Positions 26,878 to 36,001 are shown, numbered from the stretch's first letter. The stretch: 64,000 bases of DNA from Deltaproteobacteria bacterium (GCA_020444075.1 JAHLLR010000004.1:1-64000); one strand, 5' to 3'. A program made the numbers and translations. Notes: a model not told the origin generated them from the sequence alone.

Positions 26878-27717
26878 ATGAGCCTTTACTGGACGGATAT
26901 CCAACGCAAACGGTTGGTGGAACTGGATGCCGACGCCAATACCCTGGAGCGGGCATTCGACGATAAGGACCAGCGCAACCGGGAATTCCAGACCCTGGAA
27001 AAAGGGCTTGTCGCATCCCACCGCCGCCAGCTTGACGCCCTGCGCAGCGGCCCTCGACGTCCCCGGTTGTGCCGGCTGGAGGACGTATTGGTGGAATCGC
27101 TGGTGTCTCACGGCTTTGTTCAGGTCTCCACGCCGATGCTGATGTCCCGGGGGTTGCTGGCCAGGATGGCCATTACGGCCGATCACCCCCTGTTCCAGCA
27201 GGTCTACTGGGTGGACAGGGATAAATGCCTGCGTCCCATGCTGGCGCCCCACCTTTACTATGTGATCAAGGACCTGCTGCGGTTATGGGAAAAGCCGGTC
27301 CGGATATTTGAAGTGGGCACCTGCTTTCGCAAAGAGACGGAGGGTGCCAGACACGCCGCCGAGTTTACCATGCTGAATCTGTGCGAGTTCGGGTTGCCTG
27401 AAACCGATCGCCAGCAGCGGCTGGAATCGTTTGCCGCCCTGGTCATGGAGAGCGCCGGGATCGACGGCTATCGATTGGAAACGGAAACATCGGCGGTGTA
27501 CGGTTCCACCCTGGACGTGGTTTCCGACGACGGGCTGGAGCTCGGCTCCGGCGCCATGGGTCCCCACCCCCTTGACCGGGCCTGGCGCATTACCGATACG
27601 TGGGTGGGCATTGGTTTCGGACTGGAGCGTCTGCTCATGGATGCCGAGGGAGGTTCCAACCTGTCGCGTTTTGGCCGGAGCATCTCCTACCTGGACGGCA
27701 TCCGCCTGAACATCTGA
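26878..27717 (+). CDS. pylSc: Pyrrolysyl-tRNA synthetase, catalytic domain protein
   Basis: This class II synthetase has 279 residues and corresponds to the C-terminal catalytic half of archaeal PylS. Motif 2 is FEVGTCFRKETEGARHAAEF (residues 144-163), and motif 3 is GIGFGLERLLM (244-254). The ending NLSRFGRSISYLDGIRLNI matches the PylS C terminus. It attaches pyrrolysine to tRNA-Pyl. It begins 63 bases after the tRNA with a poor ribosome site, which may keep its level low. The N-terminal tRNA-binding half is encoded separately by pylSn at the other end of the operon, as in bacterial pyl clusters. Confidence 0.95.
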   Translation: MSLYWTDIQRKRLVELDADANTLERAFDDKDQRNREFQTLEKGLVASHRRQLDALRSGPRRPRLCRLEDVLVESLVSHGFVQVSTPMLMSRGLLARMAITADHPLFQQVYWVDRDKCLRPMLAPHLYYVIKDLLRLWEKPVRIFEVGTCFRKETEGARHAAEFTMLNLCEFGLPETDRQQRLESFAALVMESAGIDGYRLETETSAVYGSTLDVVSDDGLELGSGAMGPHPLDRAWRITDTWVGIGFGLERLLMDAEGGSNLSRFGRSISYLDGIRLNI

Positions 27718-27737
27718 AAAGAGAAGGTCAGACCATC

Positions 27738-28883
27738 GTGAACAAGGACTATTCGGCCATCGTCATTCCCGCGCACGGGCGGGGGAGAGACGATCTGGAG
27801 GCTATCGTTGAACAAGCGGCGGACAACACCGGAATTTCCCCGGCGGCGATGATCCGCCTGCTGGATTCTCCGGCGCCGGGCCTGCTGGACAAGCTGTTTG
27901 CCGCTGCCAGACGGCAGCGCGACCGCAATTTCGGCAATTTCGTGTTTCTTTATGGGTTTTTATACATCAGCACCCATTGCCGCAATCGATGCGGTTTCTG
28001 TTTTTACCGCAGGACCAACACCCGGGCGATCCGATACCGCAAGACCCGGGCCGAGATTTTAGAATCGTCCCGACTGCTGGCTCGGTCGGGTGTCCATCTC
28101 ATCGACCTGACCGCCGGTGAAGATCCCCGTTTTTTCACGGATGACGAAAACGGCTTTGACCCGGTGATCGGCATCGTACAATCCATCAGGGCGGAAACCG
28201 GCCTGCCGGTGATGGCCTCCGTCGGCGTGGTTCCGGATATGATTCTCGACAGACTGGCCGCAGCCGGCGCCGATTGGTATGCCTGCTACCAGGAGACTCA
28301 CAACCGGCAGCTGTTCGATCAGCTTCGGGTGGGCCAAAGCTTCGAGGCCCGCTGCCGGAGCAAGGTGGCAGCCAAAGCCAGAGGCATGCTCGTGGAAGAG
28401 GGTCTGCTTTGCGGCGTGGGTGAAACATCGCGTGACCTGGTCAACTCCTTCGATGCCATGTTCCGCCTGGGAGCCGATCAGGTTCGGGCGATGACTTTCG
28501 TTCCCCAGGCCGGAACCCCCATGCATGACCAGCCGCCTTCTTCCTCCCTGCGGGAAATGATCACGATTGCCCTGATGCGCATCGCCTTTCCCGATCGGCT
28601 CATTCCGGCCTCACTGGATGTGGACGGCCTGGCCGGCCTGAAACAGCGGCTGGATGCCGGTGCCAATGTGGTGACGTCGCTGGTTCCACCGGGCCGGGGG
28701 TTGGCCGGTGTGGCCCGGAGCGCCCTGGACATCGAAGACGGCCGGCGCACCGTGGAAGGCATTGCACCGGTCCTTCGTACCTGCGGGCTCCAACCGGCAA
28801 CCGCCGATCAGTACCGGAACTGGATCGCTGACCGAAAACGAACCACCTGCCTTCCTGATCGCAGGATGGCAACCGCATGTTAG
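27738..28883 (+). CDS. pylB: 3-methylornithine synthase (radical SAM)
   Basis: The enzyme has 381 residues from the GTG at 27738, which has GAGAAGG upstream. CRNRCGFC (Cys81, Cys85, Cys88) is the radical SAM [4Fe-4S] motif in the CxxxCxxC form, within a biotin synthase-like barrel. PylB rearranges lysine to (3R)-3-methyl-D-ornithine, the first step of Pyl synthesis. Its stop is TAG, embedded in the pylC start (ATGTTAG). Once Pyl-tRNA accumulates, read-through could lengthen PylB by about 57 residues in a frame that does not encode PylC. Confidence 0.95.
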   Translation: MNKDYSAIVIPAHGRGRDDLEAIVEQAADNTGISPAAMIRLLDSPAPGLLDKLFAAARRQRDRNFGNFVFLYGFLYISTHCRNRCGFCFYRRTNTRAIRYRKTRAEILESSRLLARSGVHLIDLTAGEDPRFFTDDENGFDPVIGIVQSIRAETGLPVMASVGVVPDMILDRLAAAGADWYACYQETHNRQLFDQLRVGQSFEARCRSKVAAKARGMLVEEGLLCGVGETSRDLVNSFDAMFRLGADQVRAMTFVPQAGTPMHDQPPSSSLREMITIALMRIAFPDRLIPASLDVDGLAGLKQRLDAGANVVTSLVPPGRGLAGVARSALDIEDGRRTVEGIAPVLRTCGLQPATADQYRNWIADRKRTTCLPDRRMATAC

Positions 28884-30040
28884 CGGCCATCGTCGGCGGC
28901 AGGCTCCAGGGGGTGGAACTGGCCTGCCTGGCCCGCCATGCCGGCTGGCGGACCCTGCTGGTCGACCGCAAAACCGATGTTCCCGCCCAGCGGCTTTGCG
29001 ACCGGTTCCTCCAACTGGATGTCAGGCAGGCATCCGCTTTGGACGACGCACTGAAAACCGTGGACCTGGTGATCCCCGCCCTTGAAGATCAGGCGGCCCT
29101 GGATGGGTTGGTTGGCTGGTGCCGGGACCGGCGGATCCCGCTTGCCTTCGATTCCGAAGCCTACGCCCTTTCCAGTTCCAAAATCGACTCGGACCGGTTG
29201 TTTGCGTCCCTGGGGATTCCCGCTCCCGAACCGTGGCCCCGGTGCGGATTCCCGGTGGTGGCCAAACCCAGCTGCGCCAGCGGCAGCGACGGGGTGGTGA
29301 TCCTGAACAACCCAAGCGATGCCGACGCACTGTTCCCGCAGGGGTTCCCGGAAAAGGGGTGGGTGTTCCAGCAGTATCTCGACGGACCGTCCTTTTCCCT
29401 GGAGCTGATCGGCAGCCCGGGCAACTATGCGCCGATTCAGGTGACCCAGCTGTTCATGGACGCCGTATATGACTGCAAGGCGGTGGCTGCACCCTGCCCG
29501 TTGACCGCCGGCCAGATCCGGGAAATCGAGACCCTGTCCGTTGAAATTGCCGAAGCCATCCGCCTCACGGGATTGATGGATGTGGAGGTGATCCTTCACG
29601 AGGGGCGCTTCAAGGTGCTGGAGATCGACGCCCGGTTTCCCAGCCAGACCCCCCTTTGCGTATACGCATCCACGGGATGCAACATGATCGAAATGCTGGC
29701 CGATCTGTTTCTGAAGGGGAAAACGATATCCCAGCGGCCGGACACGACCGTCCGAGGTTCAATTCTCGAACATATCCGCGTCACGCCGCAGGCGGTCATT
29801 GTCGACGGTGAACATATCATGGCCGGTGCGGGGCCCCTGGACCGGGTGCCCGGATTCTTCGGTGCCGATGAGGCCATCACCAGTTACCGGGACGGGGCAT
29901 CCGCGTGGGTGGCCACACTGATCGTCACCGGTGAAACCCGACAGCACGCCGCGGAAAAACGCAACCGGGTGCTGGCTTCGATCCAGCGCCGCTTCAACCT
30001 TGGGGAAATCATAGACCGCGGTCCGGGAGACCCCGTATGA
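28877..30040 (+). CDS. pylC: 3-methylornithine-lysine ligase (ATP-grasp)
   Basis: This ATP-grasp ligase has 387 residues. VGGRLQGVELACLA is the N-terminal nucleotide-fold loop, FPVVAKPSCASGSDGV the ATP-grasp lysine/glycine loop, and VLEIDARFPSQTP the metal-binding end. It joins 3-methylornithine to the epsilon amine of a second lysine, using ATP. It overlaps pylB by seven bases and ends in ATGA, overlapping pylD, so the three biosynthetic genes are translationally coupled. Confidence 0.94.
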   Translation: MLAAIVGGRLQGVELACLARHAGWRTLLVDRKTDVPAQRLCDRFLQLDVRQASALDDALKTVDLVIPALEDQAALDGLVGWCRDRRIPLAFDSEAYALSSSKIDSDRLFASLGIPAPEPWPRCGFPVVAKPSCASGSDGVVILNNPSDADALFPQGFPEKGWVFQQYLDGPSFSLELIGSPGNYAPIQVTQLFMDAVYDCKAVAAPCPLTAGQIREIETLSVEIAEAIRLTGLMDVEVILHEGRFKVLEIDARFPSQTPLCVYASTGCNMIEMLADLFLKGKTISQRPDTTVRGSILEHIRVTPQAVIVDGEHIMAGAGPLDRVPGFFGADEAITSYRDGASAWVATLIVTGETRQHAAEKRNRVLASIQRRFNLGEIIDRGPGDPV

Positions 30041-30927
30041 CCCGGCTGACCACCGACGACATCGAAGGTATCCGCGCCCGGCTGGTCGAGTACGATCGGC
30101 AATTGGTCTCGGTCACCGGGCGGACTCTGCTGGGAATCGGTGTCTGGGCGTCGGGCCGTGAGGATGAGGGCCGTCTTCACCGCCTCGCCCCGGGGATAAA
30201 AATGGCCGTGGTGCCCATTCGCAGCGGCCTTGGCGTTATCTCGGGCTTTGCAGAGACGGTCTGCGGCATCCTCTTGCATTTAGGCTTCGATGCAACGACT
30301 GCCGGGTGTTCGGATGTGGCCGGTTTTGCCGATGCCCTGGACATGGGCGCCCAGGTGATCCTGGCGGCCGATGACGACCGCTTCGTTGCTTTCTGCCCCC
30401 GCCAGGGAAGAACCGTGGACAATTCCCGCGCCACGGCAGGGGGGTTCGTCGCGGGCCTCGATCTCATGGCCGGTGGACTGGACGGCAAGGGCGTGCTGGT
30501 GCTCGGATGCGGACCCGTGGGGCGTTGGGCGGTCGAGGCGTTGTTGATGCGCAAGGCAAGGGTCTGCGTGGTTGATCGCGTGGAGGAAAAGGCCGGGGAC
30601 CTGGCCCGATGGGCCCGGAATGCCTTCCAAATGAACGTCCAGGTGGGCCCGGATCTGGAGCAGGCGCTGTCGACCCATGATCTCATTGTAGATGCCACCA
30701 ACGCGGCGGATGTGATTCATGCGCGCCACGTCACTGCCGACACCCGTGTCACCGCTCCGGGGATGCCCTGCGGCGTTACCCTGCATGCCCGGGAAAAACT
30801 GGCCGGCCGAATTCTGCACGATCCGCTGCAAATCGGCGTGGCCGCCATGGCCTGCGAAGCGATGCGCATCATCCTTGGAAACCCCCTTCCCGTCCACCCG
30901 ACGGACCATGATGGAAAATCCGCATGA
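30037..30927 (+). CDS. pylD: Pyrrolysine synthase (dehydrogenase)
   Basis: The enzyme has 296 residues. VLGCGPVGRWAVEALL is the NAD-binding loop of a Rossmann domain in the C-terminal half, and IVDATNAADVI and GMPCGVTLHARE follow as in PylD. It oxidises the methylornithyl-lysine intermediate and closes the pyrroline ring. The start overlaps pylC and the stop overlaps pylSn (ATGA on both sides). Confidence 0.94.
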   Translation: MTRLTTDDIEGIRARLVEYDRQLVSVTGRTLLGIGVWASGREDEGRLHRLAPGIKMAVVPIRSGLGVISGFAETVCGILLHLGFDATTAGCSDVAGFADALDMGAQVILAADDDRFVAFCPRQGRTVDNSRATAGGFVAGLDLMAGGLDGKGVLVLGCGPVGRWAVEALLMRKARVCVVDRVEEKAGDLARWARNAFQMNVQVGPDLEQALSTHDLIVDATNAADVIHARHVTADTRVTAPGMPCGVTLHAREKLAGRILHDPLQIGVAAMACEAMRIILGNPLPVHPTDHDGKSA

Positions 30928-31271
30928 ACGATGGTGCATCCAGAACCAAGCCGGCAAAAAGGCGCTTCTACCGCAAACGGGTGGACCTGTTCCGGCTCAT
31001 CGACAAAATCAAGATCTGGCCGTCGCGCAAAGGGCTGCTGCACGGCATCAAGACCATCGAAGCCATGGGCGACCAGGCCCGGATCACCACCCACTGCAAC
31101 AAAACCTTCATGGTGAACAACTCCAGGAACAGCCGGGCCGCGCGATGGCTGCGCAACAAATGGTTCAAAGGGGTCTGCCCGGCCTGCGGCGTACCCGAGT
31201 GGAAGCTTGAAAAATACGCCTCCACGCATTTTCGGCGGCATCACGGCTCACTGCTGATGTCTGACGACTGA
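30924..31271 (+). CDS. pylSn: Pyrrolysyl-tRNA synthetase, N-terminal tRNA-binding protein
   Basis: This small basic protein has 115 residues and equals the N-terminal domain of archaeal PylS. KRRFYRKRVDLFRLIDKIK and SRKGLLHGI are the conserved start. Cys85, Cys88, His102 and His106 or His107 form the expected zinc site, and WLRNKWFKG contacts the tRNA. It binds tRNA-Pyl, including its short variable loop, and helps PylSc. The split SynSc arrangement is the bacterial form. The UroD-family gene follows 30 bases later. Confidence 0.94.
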   Translation: MNDGASRTKPAKRRFYRKRVDLFRLIDKIKIWPSRKGLLHGIKTIEAMGDQARITTHCNKTFMVNNSRNSRAARWLRNKWFKGVCPACGVPEWKLEKYASTHFRRHHGSLLMSDD

Positions 31272-31301
31272 AGTCCGATTGAAGCGGACGGGACACGAAA
31301 G

Positions 31302-32258
31302 ATGAGCATCCGGCAATCAGCCTCAAGCCGCCAGCGGGTAAGAAACGCCATCCGCCACCAGCCCGGAACCGGTATCCCCGCCGGGGAACTGACCATGGAC
31401 CGTCGGTTCATGGTAGCGCTGCTGTCCTGGAAAGGCGTACGCAATATAGAGAAGATGGACGACATGCAGATGCTGATCGAATGCAGCCGCCTCCTTGGCC
31501 ATGACCTGGTCTGTCTTCAATCCGATTCTGTGGAAAGCGATGGGCCGGATTCATCCACGCGTCTGAGGAACATCTCGCGGGCCGCCGGCGAAGGACTGTT
31601 TGTCTTCTGGGTCGTGGACGGTGCCTTCCAGCGGACCCTGCACCGCCATGACTTCATGGCACTCATGAAGGCTATCGCCCGGAGACCGGACGACGTCGCC
31701 GGGGAAATGGAGCGAGCGTCCGCAGCGGTGACCCTGCTTATCGAACAGGGACTCAACCATGGCGCCCACGGCATCATCATCGCCGACGATATTGCCTATC
31801 AGCAGAGCACCTACATTTCCCCGGCCTTTGGCCAGCGTTATCTTCTGCCGCTCTGGCGCAAACAGGTGATGACCGCCAAGGCCCATGACCTGCCGGTGTT
31901 TTTCCATTCAGACGGCAACCTCAACGGTTTTCTTTCTATCATCGTCGACGCGGGCTTCGATGGGCTGCAGTGCATCGAACCGGCAGCCGGTATGGATATC
32001 TTCACTATCAGTAGAACCTATGGCACCCGTCTGTGCCTGATGGGCAACATCGACCCGTCTCTGCTTTGCGACCCGGATAATAGTGTGGTCGGCGAAAAGG
32101 GATGCCAAAAGCTGGACCGGACCATAACCGACCTGATCACCGCGGTCGGCGGCAGCGGAGGACTGATAGTGGGATCCTGCAGCGGACTGCACGCAGCAAT
32201 GTCGCCCGAGCGGGTTTACCATATGTATGCGCGGGTATCGCAAAGTAAACGGGCTTGA
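31302..32258 (+). CDS. Uroporphyrinogen decarboxylase-family corrinoid methyltransferase (MtbA-like)
   Basis: The protein has 318 residues with the UroD fold used by MtbA/MtaA and MtgA enzymes, which take the methyl group off a corrinoid protein and pass it to coenzyme M or tetrahydrofolate. Zinc ligands in these are usually His-x-Cys and a later Cys. Here His202 and Cys293 (GSCSGLH) are present, but the middle ligand is Asp204 (HSDGN). As the last gene of the pyl operon it is the best candidate for linking MtbC to the one-carbon pathway. THF is likely in a bacterium. Acceptor and activity are inferred. Confidence 0.8.
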   Translation: MSIRQSASSRQRVRNAIRHQPGTGIPAGELTMDRRFMVALLSWKGVRNIEKMDDMQMLIECSRLLGHDLVCLQSDSVESDGPDSSTRLRNISRAAGEGLFVFWVVDGAFQRTLHRHDFMALMKAIARRPDDVAGEMERASAAVTLLIEQGLNHGAHGIIIADDIAYQQSTYISPAFGQRYLLPLWRKQVMTAKAHDLPVFFHSDGNLNGFLSIIVDAGFDGLQCIEPAAGMDIFTISRTYGTRLCLMGNIDPSLLCDPDNSVVGEKGCQKLDRTITDLITAVGGSGGLIVGSCSGLHAAMSPERVYHMYARVSQSKRA

Positions 32259-32352
32259 AATCGCTACATTGAGCGTATTTTCCCCGCCTGGCCAGCTTGA
32301 CCCTCCTGTCCGTCGTGGGGAAGATACCCTCCCGGGATATTCCGGAAAACGA

Positions 32353-33117
32353 CTACTTGAGAATATGGGCCAGAAATTGCCGGCTGCGGCTGTGCTTGGG
32401 ATTGGTGAATATCTCCTCCGGCGGTCCCTCTTCGACCCAGTTTCCATCGTCCATGATGACCACCCGGTCGGCCACATCCCTGGCAAAATGCATTTCGTGG
32501 GTGACGGCAATGATGGTCATCCCTTCGTTGGCCAGGCGCTCCATCACATCGACGACTTCCCCCACCAACTCCGGATCCAACGCTGATGTCGGTTCGTCGA
32601 AGAGCATCACCTTGGGCTTCATGGCCAGGCTGCGGGCGATGGCCACGCGCTGCTGCTGCCCGCCGGAAAGGCGTGACGGATATTCATCCCGTTTATCGTT
32701 GAGGCCCACCCATTCGAGGAGTTCTTCGGCATAGGGAACGGCATCTTTCCTGCTCTGGCCGAGCACTGTCAAGGGTCCTTCGATGATGTTTTCGATGGCA
32801 GTCATATGTGGAAACAAGTTGAAAGACTGAAAGCACATGCCCGCCTTTTTGCGGATTTGCAGGATGTGCGCGTCCCGTGCCTTGCCCCGTTCACCTGCGG
32901 AGAGGGTTATTCCATCTACCTCGATGCTGCCGGCTGTGGGTTCTTCGAGGAAATTGACGCAGCGCAGCAGCGTGCTTTTGCCGGACCCTGACGGGCCGAG
33001 AATAACGACCACTTCCCCGGTTTTCACTTCCAGGTCAATGCCGCGCAGCACGTGAAGGTCCCGTCCGAAAACCTTGTGCAGATTTTTTACCCTGATCATC
33101 GGTCGCTTCTGGCTCAT
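32353..33117 (-). CDS. ABC transporter ATP-binding protein, polar amino acid type (second system)
   Basis: This ATPase has 254 residues, with Walker [38 protein letters not shown] and [10 protein letters not shown], of the GlnQ/ArtP type. I set the start at 33117 because it overlaps the permease stop (TGATG); the frame is open 24 codons further but inside the permease gene. It ends in TAG and converges on the UroD-family gene. Confidence 0.92.
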   Translation of the reverse strand: MSQKRPMIRVKNLHKVFGRDLHVLRGIDLEVKTGEVVVILGPSGSGKSTLLRCVNFLEEPTAGSIEVDGITLSAGERGKARDAHILQIRKKAGMCFQSFNLFPHMTAIENIIEGPLTVLGQSRKDAVPYAEELLEWVGLNDKRDEYPSRLSGGQQQRVAIARSLAMKPKVMLFDEPTSALDPELVGEVVDVMERLANEGMTIIAVTHEMHFARDVADRVVIMDDGNWVEEGPPEEIFTNPKHSRSRQFLAHILK

Positions 33118-33980
33118 CAGCTTACCCTCCGGTCCCCGCGGGCCATGTGGCTTTCGATTCGTTCCTGAACGGACTGCAGGATGATGCACATGACCCAGTA
33201 GATCAGCGCCACCATGATGAGCATTTCAAGGGATTGGAAGTAGCGGCGGCCGATTTTGATGGCCCGGTAGCTCAGTTCCCACACCCCCATCAGGGATACC
33301 AGGGAGGAGTCTTTGATCATGGCGATGAATTCATTGGATACGGGAGGAATGATCACCCGGAGGGCCTGGGGGAAGATCACCCGCCGCAACGTCTGGCGAC
33401 GGGTCATGCCCAGGGCTTTGGCCGCTTCGGTCTGCCCGATTTTGATCGACTGGATTCCTGCCCGGACGGTTTCGGTCATGTAGGCCCCGTAACATACGCC
33501 CAGGGCCAGCACACCGGCGGGGATGGCCGGCAGGGTGAATACGTACTGCATGCCCTGGAGTCCCAACTCCTCAAGGGCTTTGCCGACCTGCGGCAGCGCC
33601 AGATACCACATGTAAACCTGCACCAGCAGGGGGGTGCCGCGGATCAGCGACACATAGGCGGTGGCCATGCTGTTGGCGATGGGGTTGCCGGACAGTCGGC
33701 CCAGGGCCCCGATCACAGCCAGAATACAGGCCAGGGTGATGGCCAGGAAAGAAACCAGCAGGGTATAGCCGATCCCGGTCATGATGAAACCCAGCCAGTT
33801 GAACATGAATTTGAAGTCGAGGCGGATGATCATAAACCCGGATAGAAGGCCGGCCAGCAGAACGGCAAAGGCAATGGTCAGATTGACCTTGAACCGTTTG
33901 CGATCCTGGTCGATTCTGTCCAGTACACGTATGGCTTCCTGGGGGATGGTATCTGGTGCAGTGTCCGCTAAATCGCTCAT
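33117..33980 (-). CDS. ABC transporter permease, polar amino acid type (second system)
   Basis: The protein has 287 residues. A short cytoplasmic N terminus of about 40 residues is followed by one TM, then the standard permease core with [16 protein letters not shown] and the EAA loop [26 protein letters not shown] precedes the ATG at 33980. It lies between the ATPase gene and the binding-protein gene and forms the membrane channel of the same importer. Confidence 0.92.
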   Translation of the reverse strand: MSDLADTAPDTIPQEAIRVLDRIDQDRKRFKVNLTIAFAVLLAGLLSGFMIIRLDFKFMFNWLGFIMTGIGYTLLVSFLAITLACILAVIGALGRLSGNPIANSMATAYVSLIRGTPLLVQVYMWYLALPQVGKALEELGLQGMQYVFTLPAIPAGVLALGVCYGAYMTETVRAGIQSIKIGQTEAAKALGMTRRQTLRRVIFPQALRVIIPPVSNEFIAMIKDSSLVSLMGVWELSYRAIKIGRRYFQSLEMLIMVALIYWVMCIILQSVQERIESHMARGDRRVS

Positions 33981-34119
33981 TGGGGGCCCTCCGAGGCCTG
34001 GGTGGACGACGTTGCCGGGCTTTTGATCATCGGGAACGCCATCGAATACGGGCGACACATAAAAATCCGGTTTCCCGCCGGCAGTGGCTTGACGGGAAAC
34101 CGGGTTGTCGATCGGATTG

Positions 34120-34971
34120 CTACAGTTTGGGGATCAGGTCGGTTTTGTAGAACTTCATGGAGAGGTTGACCAGGGTCCCGTCGGCATACATTCCTTTGAG
34201 GATCTCGTTGAGTTTGGCCACCAGGGTTTCGCTGTTGGCGCGGCTTTTGTCCAGGGCGAAACACAGCGGCTCGAAATAGGGCGGTTCCCCCAGCATCTTA
34301 ATGGGGCAGCCGTTGCCACATCCGGACTCAATCGCCTCAGCCAGGGTCTGGCGGGAGGTGAAGACGGCATCCAGGCGGGCGCCATCGCCCAGGGAGAGAT
34401 CTTCGATGTGGTTGGCGTCGGTGGGGTAGGTTTTTAATTCACCGGGCTCCCAGGTCTGGTAAACGATGTTGACGTCTTCGATTTTCAGATTGCGCTGCAA
34501 GTAGCGTTCGTTGGTCGTCTCGGAGGCGATGCCGATCCTTTTCCCGGCCAGGTCGCTCAGGGTTTTGATGGTGGTGTTGGCCTTATGGATGGCAAACTGG
34601 GCCGGTGAGCTGTAATAGGGCATGGTGAACAGCAGGGCCTGTTTGCGTTCCGCCGTCGGGGTCATCGAACCGATGGACAAATCCCAGCGTTTGCCCCATT
34701 TCCCGGCAGTGATCAGATCCCAGTCCGGGGTAATGAAATCGACTTTTACGCCCAGCCGCTTGGCCACCTCTTTGGCGACGCTGATGTCAAACCCTTCCAG
34801 TTCACCCTTGTCATTCAGATAGCTCTGGGGCGCGTAATTGGCATCTGTCGACACTTTGATCGTACCAGCGGCCAGAATCTCTTCCAGCACGGTTTGACCG
34901 GCAACACTCGTCCCCGCCATGCCCACCATCATTCCAACCAGCAATACAGCGACAAACCAATTTCTTTTCAT
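34120..34971 (-). CDS. ABC transporter substrate-binding protein, polar amino acid family (second system)
   Basis: The protein has 283 residues with a signal peptide (about residues 1-24, ending SVAG). GTIKVSTDANYAPQSY and LEGFDISVAKEVAKRLGV are family 3 SBP landmarks. CAGGAGC lies before the ATG at 34971. It is 200 bases downstream of the TrmB-family regulator, and its ligand might be that regulator's inducer (inference). A GC-rich hairpin lies in its leader. It ends in TAG. Confidence 0.88.
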   Translation of the reverse strand: MKRNWFVAVLLVGMMVGMAGTSVAGQTVLEEILAAGTIKVSTDANYAPQSYLNDKGELEGFDISVAKEVAKRLGVKVDFITPDWDLITAGKWGKRWDLSIGSMTPTAERKQALLFTMPYYSSPAQFAIHKANTTIKTLSDLAGKRIGIASETTNERYLQRNLKIEDVNIVYQTWEPGELKTYPTDANHIEDLSLGDGARLDAVFTSRQTLAEAIESGCGNGCPIKMLGEPPYFEPLCFALDKSRANSETLVAKLNEILKGMYADGTLVNLSMKFYKTDLIPKL

Positions 34972-35004
34972 CCTGCAGCTCCTGTTCAATGTGTTGTCAA
35001 TATT

Positions 35005-35025
35005 CCCCGGGCTTTCGCCCCGGGG
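35005..35025 (-). other. GC-rich hairpin in the leader of the binding-protein gene
   Basis: On the minus strand the sequence folds as CCCCGGGGC-GAAA-GCCC-type stem with one bulged base and a GNRA-like loop. It has no T run, so it is not a standard terminator; it may protect the transcript. Confidence 0.35.
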
Positions 35026-35172
35026 GGCAGTTAAGGGGCCGGCGCCCCGCTTCATATGTGAACTGACGATCGATCAGCCTGTTTACAGATATTGCATCCC
35101 CATTGTGTCGAAGGGCTGTATCGCACTTCAATGATTTCCCGCAGCACTGTCCGGTCGCGGGCGGTTTTAAGG

Positions 35173-35961
35173 CTACATATCATTCTGGATGATCTCATAT
35201 ACCTTTTTTTCATTTTCATCCAGCGCCTGACGCAGGTTGTGGGTCTTGTATAGGAAGTAGTGAAAAAAATCGTGGCGCAGGCTGTCCCGCCCGGCAGTGA
35301 CGAACCACCGGTTGCGGCCCCAGTTGATACGGCACTCTTCTATATTTTCGGTGGTGAACATGCCGCCGATAAACTCCTCCTTGTCCACCACCAGGTCAAA
35401 GGATCGCCCTCCCAGATTACGTTCCACCACTTCATGCTGCGGGTGAATCACCTGGATGACGAAGGTTCTGGGAAAAGGTTCCATGAAAATGCATTTTACC
35501 TGCACCGCTCTTTTCTCAGCTTTTTTCAGGGCGCGGATGAGTGTTTCAGCTTCCTGCGGGAAAAGGCGGATGTAGATCTCCGTCTGGGCGGCATCGATCA
35601 TTTCCCTGGCCTTGTCCATGACCCGCTGGTACCCGGTGACGGTCCATATAAAATCGTGGTCGGCAGGCCTCTGGGCCTCCCTGGCCAGATCTTCGAAGCG
35701 ATCAAGGTCCTCCTCATAGTCCCGCCGCAATTGCTTGATCAGTTCATCGGGCGGCAATGGAACGAATATCCCCTTGCCGGCTTCCGCGACAAAGCCGCGC
35801 TTTTTCAACGTGCGAAGAAGATCGTAAATTCTTGCGCGAGGGATTCCCGATTGCTTGCTTAACTGAGATCCGTTGACGGGGTGGTGTTGAAGTAGTGACA
35901 GGTAGGCGTGTATCGCGTAGTCAGACAGACCGATGTTGACCAGGTTATAGGATTTTTGCAT
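35173..35961 (-). CDS. TrmB-family transcriptional regulator
   Basis: The protein has 262 residues. The N-terminal winged helix (about residues 8-75) has SDYAIHAYLSLLQHHPVNG and SKQSGIPRARIYDLLRTLKK, the TrmB signature. A coiled linker and a phospholipase-D-like effector domain follow (with IYIRLFPQEAETLIRALKKA). TrmB proteins bind a small ligand and act as repressors or activators of transport and catabolic genes. The gene lies upstream of an amino acid importer. Its promoter carries the same palindrome as the divergent methyltransferase/pyl promoter, so it probably controls itself and the Pyl island. It ends in TAG followed two codons later by TAA. Confidence 0.87.
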   Translation of the reverse strand: MQKSYNLVNIGLSDYAIHAYLSLLQHHPVNGSQLSKQSGIPRARIYDLLRTLKKRGFVAEAGKGIFVPLPPDELIKQLRRDYEEDLDRFEDLAREAQRPADHDFIWTVTGYQRVMDKAREMIDAAQTEIYIRLFPQEAETLIRALKKAEKRAVQVKCIFMEPFPRTFVIQVIHPQHEVVERNLGGRSFDLVVDKEEFIGGMFTTENIEECRINWGRNRWFVTAGRDSLRHDFFHYFLYKTHNLRQALDENEKKVYEIIQNDM

Positions 35962-35975
35962 GCCAGACCCTTTTT

Positions 35976-35995
35976 GTTGTCACAAATCGTACAAC
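35976..35995. promoter_or_regulatory. Palindromic operator on the trmB promoter
   Basis: GTTGTC-N8-TACAAC has one mismatch from a perfect inverted repeat and matches the site at 26619-26638 in both arms. It covers the predicted transcription start of the regulator gene, consistent with self-repression. Confidence 0.7.
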
Positions 35996-36001
35996 TTTTT
36001 T

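Noticed and set aside
34991-35006. A third TrmB operator before the second binding-protein gene
   Set aside because: Only one half site (GTTGTC) is present; the other arm does not match.
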